23,142 nucleotides of DNA from Chromera velia. Its lineage: Eukaryota; Sar; Chromeraceae. The notes under the pieces were generated by a model. It had not been told where the DNA came from. It made no database searches and saw nothing but the letters and a program-made list of their open reading frames with translations. Where the stretch lies: positions 1 to 23,142 of the forward strand of contig JAHBMJ010000115.1 of the NCBI GenBank assembly GCA_018398765.1. Reading direction: 5' to 3'. The translations under genes and the position numbers were made by a program. Shown piece by piece: positions 9,716 through 19,419 of the stretch. Positions within the stretch are counted from its first letter, which is position 1. Each line of letters opens with the position of its first letter.

Positions 9716-9916
9716 TAAATAAGAATTTTTTAGGACCGCCGAAAAAAAAATTGGTAGTACCAAAAAAAAAAAATTGGGAGTCAACTTGAAACTTTTGTTT
9801 TGTGTGTCATAGTGCACCGCTAATGCAATGCAAAACGGACAGTGGACAGCTCTATACAAGCTGCACGTACCAGTACAAAAAACAGAGCAAAAATCGATTC
9901 AATTGACCATGTAAGC

Positions 9917-10288
9917 CTACCAGAATTCATAATCCCTCCATATACCAGACAATGGCTGCTGATCTTTGTTCAGATCATGCCCCTCTCTCCCGAACATCTC
10001 CCACTTAGTGGTTTTCAGACGCCTCAAATGGAGATTACATTCCTTCTTCTTCTCCTCTGACAGATTTTGGGGGGGGACAACATGAGTGTACTGAAAAACG
10101 ACCAAGGAATCATCTGGGAAAATTCCGATGTCTGCCTTTTTTCTATGATCATCTGTGAGCTTTTTTAGCTCCAAAATCTTCACGGTGAACTTGATATCTG
10201 AAAACATTGCATCAGCAATGTTCAGCTCTCTCTCCACAGCAAATCTCTCCCGAAACTCGCTGGGGATGATAAATCCATCCTTATCCAT
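9917..10288 (-). CDS. Hypothetical protein in the TIR element
   Basis: This encodes 123 residues from the ATG at 10288 (MDKDGFIIPSEFRERF). The frame is open 18 codons further upstream but without another ATG. The protein is soluble and charged (KKLTDDHRKKADIG, SEEKKKECNLHLRRLK), with no signal peptide, membrane segment or recognised motif. It lies back-to-back with the transposase-like frame, 53 bp apart, inside the inverted repeats, so it is probably an accessory or DNA-binding product of the element, or captured host sequence. The stop is a TAA just inside the left repeat. I do not recognise it. Confidence 0.5.
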   Translation of the reverse strand: MDKDGFIIPSEFRERFAVERELNIADAMFSDIKFTVKILELKKLTDDHRKKADIGIFPDDSLVVFQYTHVVPPQNLSEEKKKECNLHLRRLKTTKWEMFGREGHDLNKDQQPLSGIWRDYEFW

Positions 10289-10341
10289 TTCGAGACGAGG
10301 GTGAAGCGAAAAAAGAGCTAGGACTTTTTTTTGTTTGGGCA

Positions 10342-10950
10342 ATGAATGAGAAGAAGCTCTTTCAGATGGAAGAATTGAATTCGTTTCTGTTTGATTCAGA
10401 TATGTGGCGAAAAACAGGGCTGCCCCCTACTCAGTGGGTCCGAGGGATTCTAAGAAACAATAGAAAGATTCAATTGGGCGCTGCAGATGTCAGACACGTT
10501 TTCCCTCACGTGGTTGAGTTCATGGAAAAAAGGTGCCCGGACATTTTTGTTGCAGAGAACCCTCCTGCTTGTTCTTTTTACTTACATTCGTGGATCTTTT
10601 CCACGTTGACAGGTCCAATCATGGATGAGAAACTTGTAGAGCTGAAGATGGTGATAAAGACTTGGTAAGACCTTTTTTACAAGTCTTATAGGTGGGCGGT
10701 CCCGAAGACTCACTTCTACTCGCACTTCCCGGTGTGGATCCGCCGGTTTGGGGGGTTGAACACAATGAAATGCTACGGCTTTGAATCGTATCATAAGAAG
10801 GTTTGCAAACCTTTTGTCCTATAGGGGGAACATTATTCATATGATCGTTTTATTCTGGAAGATCTGGTTTTTGCGTGGTTGTGCAAGAGAAAGAAAGCCA
10901 TGCAAGCAAATTTTGCCGATGTGTTACGCCGGGAGGGACTTCGAGCATGA
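10342..10950 (+). pseudogene. Transposase-like frame with two in-frame stops (CACTA/Plavaka type, C-terminal part)
   Basis: From ATG 10342, 108 codons are open to a TAA at 10666-10668. The same frame continues as coding-like sequence to a TAG at 10822-10824, then to a TGA at 10948-10950 (202 codon positions in all). After the TAA it reads DLFYKSYRWAVPKTHFYSHF and IRRFGGLN, then ESYHKK. This fits the PK-x-H-x-x-x-H-(F/Y)-P...I-x-x-FG...E-x-x-H-x-x-x-K pattern I associate with Plavaka/CACTA-like transposases. After the TAG it reads EHYSYDRFILEDLVFAWLCK. Either two nonsense mutations broke it, or very short introns (10665-10691, 27 nt, and 10801-10824, 24 nt, both GT...TATAG) remove the stops in frame. 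The family pattern appears to run through the first of these, so I favour nonsense mutations. The catalytic N-terminal part is missing. Confidence 0.5.
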
Positions 10951-11135
10951 ATAACACTATGAAACTATACAAAACTTATGGATTTATGAAGTTCTGTACA
11001 GCCGTAACACTGTTTTATTACAGTGTTCTTTCTTTCCACATATATTTTACTTTCTAGGAGAAGTTATAAAATTGGTAGTCCCCCCCCAAAAATTGGGTGT
11101 TGATTTTCTTAAAAATTGGTAGTTAGTCCTAAAAC

Positions 11136-11390
11136 AAAATTGGTAACTCCCAATTTTTAGGTGACTCTAAATGTTCATAGAATTTGTTCCTAGTAATGAA
11201 TTAGAGTCTAATGACTACGGCTAGAGACTAGTGAGCCTCTGTCTAGCCCGTACACAAAATTTTAGCTTCAAACTTTATGTACTTCTTTCACTAGACTAGG
11301 TACCAATTTTTTAAAATTGGGAGTTACTGGCGGTAAAAAATTGGTAGTACTACCAATTCGACACCCAATTCAACTCCCAATTCTTTAGGG
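11136..11390 (-). repeat. Right terminal inverted repeat (255 bp)
   Basis: This is the inverted partner of 9461-9715 and ends in CTTTAGGG. Just inside it (11068-11135), further AATTGGTAGT-like words and a run of C appear, with no clean counterpart on the left. The TIR divergence of about 3% suggests a fairly recent insertion. Confidence 0.92.
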
Positions 11391-12029
11391 AATCTAATTA
11401 AGAAAAAATCATTTCAGTGGATAAATTAAATTCATCAAGAACTCAACATAGAAAGAAAGCGTGATGCAATGTAGCTAGAGGTGTGGCAACGGTGCGTAGA
11501 TGAAGGAAGAGTAAGAGAGAGGCGGACAGGCTAGGAACGGATCTTAAATGCGGTTTCCCCCAAGAAAGAAAGAAAAAAAAAAAAAGAAAGAAGGAAGGAC
11601 GGAAGGAAGGAAGGAGGGAAGGAAGGAAGGAAGGAAGAAAGGAAGGAAGGAAAGGAGGATGGAAGAAAACAGGAAAAGGAAGGAAGGACAAGAGGAAGGA
11701 AGTAGGCAAGGAAAGTTTTTGAAGGAAATAGGAAGAAAAAAAAGTAGGGAGGGGAAGAACGAAAGAAGAAGGACATGCAGAGAAAAAAACGAAATGCTGC
11801 TAGCATGGAAATGAGTTTTGAAGGTCACGACGATCAAGGTCGTTTGATTCGATCATGACAATACTCATCACAAGGCATGCAGTACGGCACTCTGGAATAA
11901 GAACTCGTGCATGTGAACGACTTGCATCATAGTTGCAGGCTGATTGCCTTTATTTTTTGATCTGGAAAAGAAAGAGGGAGGGGGAGCCGTCGGATGGCGG
12001 TCAGAAAGGGATTGATTGCGTTTGTGAAT
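11391..12029. other. Intergenic region with a purine-rich microsatellite
   Basis: Between the TIR element and the TLDc gene lies about 640 bp without a supported gene. Frames in it are Ser/Phe/Pro or Lys/Arg/Glu translations of simple sequence. The 3' end of the leftward TLDc reading frame borders its right side. Confidence 0.5.
11560..11770. repeat. GGAA/GAAA purine-tract microsatellite
   Basis: The plus strand is almost purely purine for about 210 bases, with repeated GGAA and GAAA units and an A run at about 11573-11585. It generates meaningless long frames on both strands. Confidence 0.85.
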
Positions 12030-13202
12030 TTAGGGACGATGATGCATGCACGTGTCCCATTCCCAAGCTGCAGTGCTTTTCCCACTCTTCATGGATGTCT
12101 TTGCACTTTCTATCACATACACCTCAATCTCTGTTGGTGTGAAATTCTCAGCCATCCCTGCCGTGAGCACTTGCGGGCCTCTTCCCGTCGTGTTCTCAAA
12201 GTTCTCCCCAAATCTACTGTACGACTGTTAGTCATTCTCAAAACAGCAAATGTCATGGGTTCCGAAAGTGGGACCATCGGATGCTTTGTCGTAAATTGCT
12301 ACGTCACCTATCACGCGAAAACGCTGCGGCTCCAAGCCCAAAGAGCTGTGCAAAATAAATACTGATGCTGTGGAGTTGGCAACGCTGTTCGCTTTACGGC
12401 CCCAAGACACTCCGGTATATCCCCCAAACACATTGTCTCCTGTTTTGATCACCGTGACTGTCGGACCCTTCCCGTCAGCCCTCTCGTGGAAGGCGGAGGC
12501 GTTCATGCCGTCTCTCGTCCCTCTGTAAACAAGAGTCCATTCACCGGGATACCAGGAAGCTAGAAGACTTCTCTGGTCTGGAGAGAGAATAAGTGACTCC
12601 TCAGCAGTGAAATCTTTTAAGGGAAAACTATGGAGTCCCGCCTGTCTGAAAAAGTCGTTCATCTGCTTCGCTTTGAGGGCCACGTCCCTCTTCAGCTGTG
12701 TCAGCCTTGAGTCTTCCCCCATCGCCTTCTCTTCAAGGTCATACAGGGCTTTCTGAATTCTCTGCAAATTGTCAAGAAACTTCGAAAGCTCATTTTTGCC
12801 CGTCTCCGTCACCCCCCCCTTTCCATCGCGACAAAAATCACACAGAGACGCAGCTACCTTTTTGATCTCCTCGTTCAGCGTTTTGATTTCTTCCCAGGGG
12901 GAGGCCTTCCGGTTCAGAGACGGAATCAACTTTACAAAACCCTCAAAGTCATCACGCAGGACATCCGCAAATTTCCATTCGTCCACGAACTCGGAGATCT
13001 TTTGCACAGTCACGTACTCTTTGACTTCGGGACTAGCTTTGGGACGGAAGAGGTTGTCCCTCAGCCTGTCAACTTCCCACTCAGTCATTGCAGGCCATCG
13101 GACAGAGTAGGAGAACGTTCTTATTTCCTTTCTTGCTTCTATTCGCCCAAAAATACCCACATTCTTCTCGTAACAGGCGGAGATCTGTGCAGAGATGTCC
13201 AT
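12030..13202 (-). CDS. TLDc-domain protein, interrupted by one in-frame TAA
   Basis: From ATG 13202 the frame runs 324 codons to a TAA at 12228-12230, then stays open for 65 more codons to a TAA at 12030-12032. Residues 1-200 are charged and helical, with a likely coiled coil at about 130-185 and no signal peptide. Residues 203-324 are a clear TLDc domain: ILSPDQRSLL, then WTLVYRGTRDGMNASAFH, DGKGPTVTVIK, NVFGGYT, VSW and GPTFGTHD. The conserved end of the domain lies after the TAA: SYSRFG, then LTAGMAENFTPTEIEVYVIE. The stop therefore cuts off the last strands of the fold. TLDc proteins (OXR1, TLDC1/2, NCOA7 relatives) act in oxidative-stress protection and bind the V-ATPase; that this one does so is inference. 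Explanations are a nonsense mutation, an assembly error or stop readthrough. The divergent neighbour starts 483 bp away. Confidence 0.85.
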
Positions 13203-13684
13203 GATCACAGTCTGACGAGACGGCAGACTGACGAAAATGGTTCGGGAGATGTAAACGGCCTTCGCGTTGAAAGCTCTTACAAAAGGCGGTTCGGGTTTGT
13301 ATCCACAGTGCTGACGGAAGTCAGAGCCTGATGAGATTTAATGCGGGTCGTCTCGAATCTGTGATCGAAGCTCAAGTGATCATCCAAGCTGACGTCTCAT
13401 GTTCCGTCTCCGTCTCCTTTTGGGATAGCTCGGAAAAGCTCGGATGCTCGAGGCTTCCAGAATCGCGGAGACGCAATTTAGTGCGCATGCATGGCATTGC
13501 ATGCATTTGCATGCTCAGCGAATCTCATGCAGCGATGGTGCATGAGTCGAAGCACCTCCTTGTCAGCTTTGCATTCATGCTCCTTCTTGAACAACTCCTG
13601 ACGACTCCAGGACCAATGCGGGCTCTACTCAGTGTGTAGTTATGAAACGTGTGTTTCGCTTTGCCTTTTTTTCCTACAAAAATC
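13203..13684. promoter_or_regulatory. Divergent promoter region of the TLDc and ankyrin-like genes
   Basis: The TLDc gene starts leftward at 13202 and the ankyrin-like frame starts rightward at 13685, so this gap should hold both promoters. At about 13483-13517 three TGCATGC-type palindromes are packed into 35 bases, resembling the clusters in the other divergent promoter at 2590-3378. No TATA box is obvious. A minor upstream ATG at 13642 is out of frame with the gene. Confidence 0.35.
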
Positions 13685-16600
13685 ATGCCTCTTGTTCCTC
13701 TGACTGTAAAGTCCGCAGAAAGTCGCGGAAAGAAGCGCAGCTCTCTCGCGACCACTGCTCTGTTCGAAAAGGGGGCAACTGCAGAGGCGTGGATGCAATT
13801 TCTTCCTGGGTACGGTGTCGTGATTGCCTGTGTCTCCAAAGCCGCCAGTCAACAGGTGGTAGAGACGTTTGATGCCTGCGTGACTTCCGTCTCCACCCTC
13901 TTTCACTCTGTGTCTCTCCTGCGTTGGGGCGTGCATCTTCCTTCCATTCCTCTTGACTCTTTCTGGTTCTGTGTCGGCAAGCACGGCTGGACAGACCTGC
14001 TCGAGAGTGAAGTGATGTGCCTCCTCTCCGAAGAGGAACGAGTGAGATTTGCCTTCTGGCCGGGAATTCCGAATTTTCCCCGAGTTGCTGCCGACACCCC
14101 CCCTTCGCAGAGATTCGCCCTGAAGTGCGACAGGGCTCGGAGGGATCTGTGTCGGTACGGATACGTTTTGGGCCTCTGTGCGGGGGGTCACGTGAGCCGA
14201 CTGCAAACGCATTTTGAGTCGGAGGGTGTGCAGGGGTTCTTCCGTTTTTTCAATTGTGAGGCTGACATGGGGGTGTCGAGAAGTGATCGTCGCTCTTCTA
14301 AGTTGAGGGTGTCTAAGTTACTCGAGGCACCGGGTAGGGCATATGAGGAAACGCGTACCGAGTGGGAGATTCAGGAGTCTGCGTTCGTTTCCTTGCAACG
14401 CATGGCGCAGTTCAATAAGCACCTTGGTGTCCTGCGTTGGCTCACCTCTGTCTTGAAAGTGCCGAGGCTGAGCGTGCAGCTAGCAATGACCAGTGGTGGT
14501 TTGCTGTCATACACCGAAGCCGAGATACCAGGGCTCGCCGAGTGTGTGACATTCCTTGACTGGGACAGGCACCAGACAAATCCAGAAGATCACAAAGACA
14601 ACATGACGTGCGCTCTCCTCCTTGCCTTCTGGCTGCAGACAGGAAATATGGGGAGGCTTCTAGACAGGGGGTCAGGGATGCTTCAGAGGCTCACCAGGGC
14701 CCCGTTTGACCGATTCCTGATTCCTGAATTCTACAAATGTGCAGCTGCGGGGGGGAGAGAGACTTTCGATTTCCTTGTCAATGAGTGTCGGGCGATTTGG
14801 GTGTCTCGGAACCCTGCAGAGACGCTCATCCCCCCCCCTCCTATGACCAGTGAGCAGGAAGAAAGCTTTGCAGAAGCCACAGGCCTGCCTGCACCCCCCC
14901 CTCCCCTGGTCGTTCAAAACCTCTTTCCCTTTCATGGTTCCGCACCCTCCCCGTTCGACTTGTTCAGAGGCAACTTCCCCGATGTCCTCCATTTCTGTGC
15001 TGCCGAGGTCTGACTGAGCGGTTGCAAGAGTGGTGGGAAGCAGTCCGGCCATACGTGCACGTGCACGACCGCAGACTGCGGTTGGACGAGGTGTTAGAGA
15101 CTGCAGTGCACTGCGGTCGCATCGAGGTGTTGGAGTGGGCACGTGATGTCTTCATGCCCTCTCTTCCCCCCAAAGCCCCCCCCCTTTCCCCCAACAGCAA
15201 GACCGCCTATGAGGCCGGCCTGCACCAACTCGGCATGCAGGGGGTGGTTCTGCCATTCGACCAAATGCACCAGCACTTCGTCTTGCATTCCAGACACCTC
15301 CGAAGCCAACCGCCCCCCCTGTTCACGTACAGAGCGCTGCAGATTGCAATATGGCGTGGAGACCTCGAGCTGGTCAGGTGGATTTGTGAGGAGATCGGGG
15401 TGAATCAGTTGGGCGGGGAGAGGTGGGGAGCGGATGAAGCTGAGGCTGTGGATACATTGGCAATGAGCCCTCAACAGGAAATGGAATACTATACAGAGAG
15501 GCGAGGTTTTGTCTCGCTTGCACAACACCCCCACCATAACGTGAAAGTTCTGCGTTATCTAATGTCCTCCTCGCACGCACGTCCCCTGTTTAGAGCGTCA
15601 GCTGAGGGGCAGACTCAGGCTGATGTGGCGTTAAGAGACCTTTGTGATTTCCTCCGCTGGGGAAACGTGACAGGCCTCCGTGTTTTTGAGGAATTGGCAG
15701 GGGACTGCTACGGGCTTTCCGAGGGGGAGGTGGAGGCACTCTGGGGTCGGGTGGTGAGGGCAGGTCTGTCAAGTGAGCAGGCACCTTTGGTGGGGTGGCC
15801 GGCTGGAGATTCTGGGTGGTTCTCCGCAAATTTGGTGCCGTGTCTGATTCAGGCAGTCGCCCTGGCAGCACAGACAGACACGTGGCCTTGCGAGTTCAAC
15901 GAAAAGTTTTTCGCAGACACACCACCAGTAGGAAGGGAACAACGCTTGGCTGTTTATGAGGTGGCGAATGCATACCTCTTTGAGTTGGGGACAAGCTCTT
16001 GGAATGCCATGCGGTGCTGTGCCGCTTTACGTTTTGCGCTGTCCGCAGCTCGCCACGGAGATCCGCAGTCGTATGTACCTCTAGGCAACAATAAGCCTTA
16101 TCCCTATTTCGGCCTACGGTCAATTGCCAGAGACTGGGATGAGCACATCGTCAGGGGGAGGCACAGCGATCCTGAAGAGCCCTTCTTTTTCAGCTGGTTG
16201 AGCTTTTGGAGAAGGAGGCTCGACGAGCGTATGTCCATTCTCCGCACAGTCACGGAGAGAGCGACGAAGCTGGGGGTGTTGGATGGAATGATTGAGGGGG
16301 CGGTAGGTCACCTCGGGTTTGTGATTCGGAAGACGGGCCTGTGGGAGCTGTCAGACCTGTACGATCTCTGGCGAGGCAGCTGTCCGGGCTCTCGAGAGCT
16401 TGACTGTCTCGTACCCAGCCTCCCCCTAGAGGCCGTCCTCGACCCCTCAGACCCCCGCACAGAGTGGGCCCTGGCCAGACAGATGCAGAGTTTCCGAAAG
16501 TACAAAAAGAAAAAAGAGAGGGAAGAGAGAGTGGGCAGAGTTCTCGGAGTCATTCCGGGGGGGCCTGCACTCCAGGGTCTCCTCTTTGGAGGGGAAGACG

Positions 16601-16734
16601 TGGAGACCCACTGGGGGACTCGTCTGGAGGTGGAAAGTTTCAGCGCGCAAGTCCAGGCGCAAGTCAGCGCGGATGAAAGGGCTGCAGGGGAGGTGGGGAG
16701 AGAGAAGAAAAGCTGTGTTGGTTTCTTTTGGTAA
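13685..16734 (+). CDS. Ankyrin-like repeat protein, about 1015 residues, split by a frameshift
   Basis: The first part is 442 residues from ATG 13685 (MPLVPLTVKSAESRGKK) to a TGA at 15011. A frame shifted by -1 is open across the junction and runs to the TAA at 16732. That second frame has no ATG until about 45 codons in. Repeat-like helices cross the break: VLHFCAAEV before it, LTERLQEWWEAV after it. Loss of one base near 15010 explains this best. Degenerate ankyrin-like units include VLGLCAGGHVSRLQTH, KHLGVLRWL, KCAAAGGRETFDFLV, VLETAVHCGRIEVLEWA, ALQIAIWRGDLELVRWICEE and HHNVKVLRYLM, resembling the diverged ankyrins common in protists and giant viruses. The C-terminus has a basic helix (KYKKKKEREERVG). 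There is no signal peptide or membrane segment. A binding or scaffold role is likely, partner unknown. A polyproline stretch lies at about residues 382-408. Confidence 0.75.
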
Positions 16735-17388
16735 TGTCACTGTAGTGAATCCGTGATCTAGCACTAAAGTCCAGGTCGTACCATCCAAGGCATTTGCACT
16801 GGCAGATAGACCTACCTGAACAAGTAATTCAACTTGAAAACTAGCTGAAAAGTTGTCTGAAAATTTGGCAAACGTCACAGCAAACTTCTAAATTATATGT
16901 GTGCAGAGTTACTATGCTAGGGTGGTACGTAGCAAATTCAATTATAAGTAATAAATGATTTGGTGTTAATTATTAATAACTACAATTATTATATATCTTC
17001 TTATGAATTTTTAATTCTATTTTCGGCGACAGTGCTCTAAGGCACCACTAAATCACAGTTTAATCACTTATCTTAATAATTAATCTAGTAATTGATTGAT
17101 TGATTATACTCTTACTAATAGTAATCCTAATCCTAAAATATTTTAAAATCTATTCATGCCAAAAGTCAGTCTAGGACTCAGACTGGGAGTTAGAAATCAT
17201 TATGAACCTATAGGCCTTCAAGTTGCACTTCAGAGGCCATAAATAAATTGCTTTTAAAAAAGTTTTCTTCTATATAAGTTTCTATAGGTTTCCCCAATTC
17301 TCATCTTTCTAGTTAACCGTTTCTAATTATCTTTTTTTTTTAATTAATTCAAGGTGTGGAGCCGAAAGCCAACTTGAATTAGTATGGT
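16735..17388. other. AT-rich intergenic region
   Basis: From about 16900 to 17350 the DNA is strongly AT-rich, with AATTAATTA-like stretches and T runs, typical of noncoding spacer here. I see no gene, RNA or repeat I could name. Confidence 0.5.
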
Positions 17389-17888
17389 TCATGATGTTGT
17401 GGAAGTACGTGTTACCCTAGGTATTGCCCCTACTTTCCCTCTCTTTAGCCACTGCATCCGCATTCTCGGCTCCGAATGCAGAGCTGGTGCCCCAATCCAC
17501 GTTTCCCTCCTATCTCTTAGGGGCCATGGCGCCTTTTCTTTCCTTAGCGAATGCAAAGGTGTTTTAGAGTTTTTTTCTGTTGGTAACTTCCTTGCCTGCA
17601 TGAACCTTGCACAGAGTCTTTGAAAAATTACTGGGTTGACGATTTCTGCAAATGCTTCCTCATTAATTATCCGACTCATAACTTCCAAGGAGCCCCCCCC
17701 TGAGAGAACCCCGAGTCCTGCTGCAGAAAAGCTTCCAGTGAATCTACATGCACCACAGGGAGATGCACTAGGCGTTCACAGTTCGAATTAGAACATAAGA
17801 GAGGAGAGGAGAAAGGGACCACAGGGATGAGAACAGTGTCACAAGCGAGGTTACGAGCACTCAACAAGAAGGGGGCACGACGGGGCAT
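17389..17888 (-). pseudogene. Hypothetical minus-strand gene, frameshifted at a C8 tract
   Basis: From ATG 17888 a frame reads MPRRAPFLLSARNLACD and LPVVHVDSLEAFLQQDSGF, and stops at 17676. An overlapping frame then reads MSRIINEEAFAEIVNPVIF, RLCARFMQARKLP and ends at 17389. Both pass through the run of eight C at about 17693-17700, and dropping or adding bases there would join them into about 165 residues. The composition (balanced hydrophobic and charged residues with helical stretches) looks more protein-like than neighbouring shadow frames. No known domain is recognised. It could also be two exons, since a TTCTCTCAG acceptor-like sequence lies just before the G run on this strand. Confidence 0.3.
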
Positions 17889-18350
17889 CGCTCGTCTTCT
17901 CTGAGTGGCTCCTGATATTGCAAAAGGACACGCTATTCTACGTTATTCATGGCTATATAACGGTCTACTTTAGGCTCTACAGCTAGATTCTACAGTGTTC
18001 AGAAGCAATGCAAAAACTCTCTAAGGCTCTGGCTTGGTTTCGAAAAAGAGAGAAATGATTTAAAAGTTTCATCCCCACAAAGAGTACCAAAAGTTTCATG
18101 CTGTCTTCCTTTTCTGCCAATCACCTCACAGGTGCTTCTTGTACTGACCTCGATCATTAAATATTGTTGCCCCCGAAGAGCAAACCCGAATCCCTTGTCC
18201 GCAGTCTCCGAAGTCAGGCAAGCCGGTGCACTTTACAGTGCTCCGAGGGGTATGAAGGGGCATGGTAGAGCGGCTGCATAGAGCGGAACAACAGAGGTGA
18301 CACAAAAGAGGGCAACAAGTCATTGTATTTCTATGTATTTCCCTCCTCTA
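17889..18350. other. Spacer with a possible small minus-strand exon
   Basis: A minus-strand frame at 18126-18323 ends in KCTGLPDFGDCGQGIRVCS then SGATIFNDR. It is followed at about 18148 by a good donor-like GTCAGT, and preceded near 18280 by TCTATGCAG, an acceptor-like site. This could be one exon of a gene upstream of the tandem array. The evidence is splice-like signals plus an open frame only. Confidence 0.25.
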
Positions 18351-18541
18351 TTGATTTTTTCCCCTTCTTTCTGCATGTACTAGCTCAAAATGTCTATCGG
18401 ACACCCAAAGGAGCAGCCTCACACTTTTATATACTTTCATAAAAAAAACAGGACAGTCAGACAGCTGGCAAGCCATTCAGAAGAATATAAATTGTATGAC
18501 ATTGTTAATATATTCACCGCTTAGCTGTATAATCGAACGAA

Positions 18542-18878
18542 TCAGAGATACCCAAGTCTTTCTTTAATATTCTTACAAAGAAAGTCTTGAACGCAGCGGA
18601 TCGACTGAAGGATGGGGGACTCGCCGTTATTCACGACATTGCAAAACTCATCCAGCGAGAACACTAAAAAGCCTGCCTCAATCCCTTGGAGCTTTCTGAG
18701 AAGCTTCTTATCCCTGGTCACTACAACCACTCGGCGTTGGTGGCGCTGAGCCCACTATCGCAGCGTATCAGCGCACAGCTCGATACGTACGTCGGATCCC
18801 GTGGAGTCTGTCGCAAGTCCGTACTTTGCGACGTTTTCCGCATCCTCGCTCGCAGACTGATCTACAATAAAATAGTAC
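18542..18878 (-). pseudogene. PIN-like exon, unit 1 (internal TAG)
   Basis: After an acceptor-like TTTCTTCCAG (intron end at 18879), the frame reads DQSASEDAENVAKYGLATD and ELCADTLR, then a TAG at 18755-18757 where unit 2 has CAG. It continues WAQRHQRRVVVVTRDKKLLR, then AGFLVFSLDEFCNVVN, to the stop at 18542. The VVVVTRDxxLLRKL...VFSLDEF pattern resembles the last strands of PIN-domain nucleases. A strong donor GTGAGT at 18996 would define a 118-nt intron upstream. The internal stop makes this copy doubtful as a gene. Confidence 0.4.
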
Positions 18879-19096
18879 CTGGAAGAAACATTGAAAAAGA
18901 GATTCAAACACACAGCAGTTAAACAGAGTCAGAAAACATGTGCAGTAAGTATTGTGCATAGGTTTTTTTTGCTCTCTTTTCTTCCCAATAACTCACAGGG
19001 GCTCAATCGTAGATTTGCCCACACCAGAAAAAAGAGAGAGAGGTTAATTGGGGGGTGTGCAGGAAGGGGCAAAGACCAATATTAATAAATAAATCG

Positions 19097-19392
19097 GCGG
19101 ACAGACAAACAGACAGGCAAACAGACAGGCAAGCAGGCAGGCAGACAGACAAACAGGCAGGTGAACAGAGAGGCATCAGGCAGTATGACAAGCAAGCAGC
19201 AAGATAGGTAGACAAGCAGACAGACGGCCAGACAGATAAGCAGACAAACAGACAGATAGGCAGACAGGCAGACAGACAGTCAGACAGACAAACAAACAGA
19301 CAGACGGGCAAACAAACAGACAGACAAACAGATAGACAGACAAACAGACAGACAGACAAACAGACAGAAAGACAAGCAGACAGACAGGCAAG
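19097..19392. repeat. CAGA/CAGG microsatellite, unit 1
   Basis: About 300 bases are built from four-base CAGA, CAGG and CAAA units. On the minus strand this yields a spurious Cys-Leu-Ser-Val repeat frame, which should not be annotated as protein. Confidence 0.9.
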
Positions 19393-19419
19393 AACTATAG
19401 TCAGGTAGGCATGGAGGAA

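Larger units (their letters stand above)
9461..11390. mobile_element. 1930-bp DNA transposon with 255-bp terminal inverted repeats
   Basis: The element is bounded by long inverted repeats that begin CCCTAAAGAATTGGG and end CCCAATTCTTTAGGG. Both arms carry many copies of AATTGGKAGT-type words in both orientations (about ten per side), like the subterminal transposase-binding repeats of CACTA/EnSpm elements. The interior holds two divergent frames, one resembling the C-terminal part of a Plavaka/CACTA-type transposase. The left flank ends in TTAA and the right flank starts AATC, so no convincing target-site duplication is visible beyond a shared AA. It is too short for a full transposase, so it is probably non-autonomous or internally deleted. 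Confidence 0.9.

Noticed and set aside
9917-10000. AbrB-like identity for the minus-strand element gene, from DGFIIPSEFRERF near its start
   Set aside because: The resemblance is limited to a short word near the N-terminus, and the rest of the protein does not fit the fold length or pattern.
11443-11837. Ser/Phe/Pro-rich and Lys/Glu-rich frames on both strands
   Set aside because: They are artefacts of the GGAA/GAAA purine tract, open in several frames at once.
12219-12238. A 20-nt intron (GT...CTAACAG) removing the TLDc stop codon
   Set aside because: Its length is not a multiple of three. Removing it shifts the frame into another stop and destroys the downstream TLDc match.
15008-15018. 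Tiny GT...AG intron joining the two ankyrin-like frames
   Set aside because: It would be 11 nt long, shorter than any plausible spliceosomal intron. A one-base deletion explains the break more simply.
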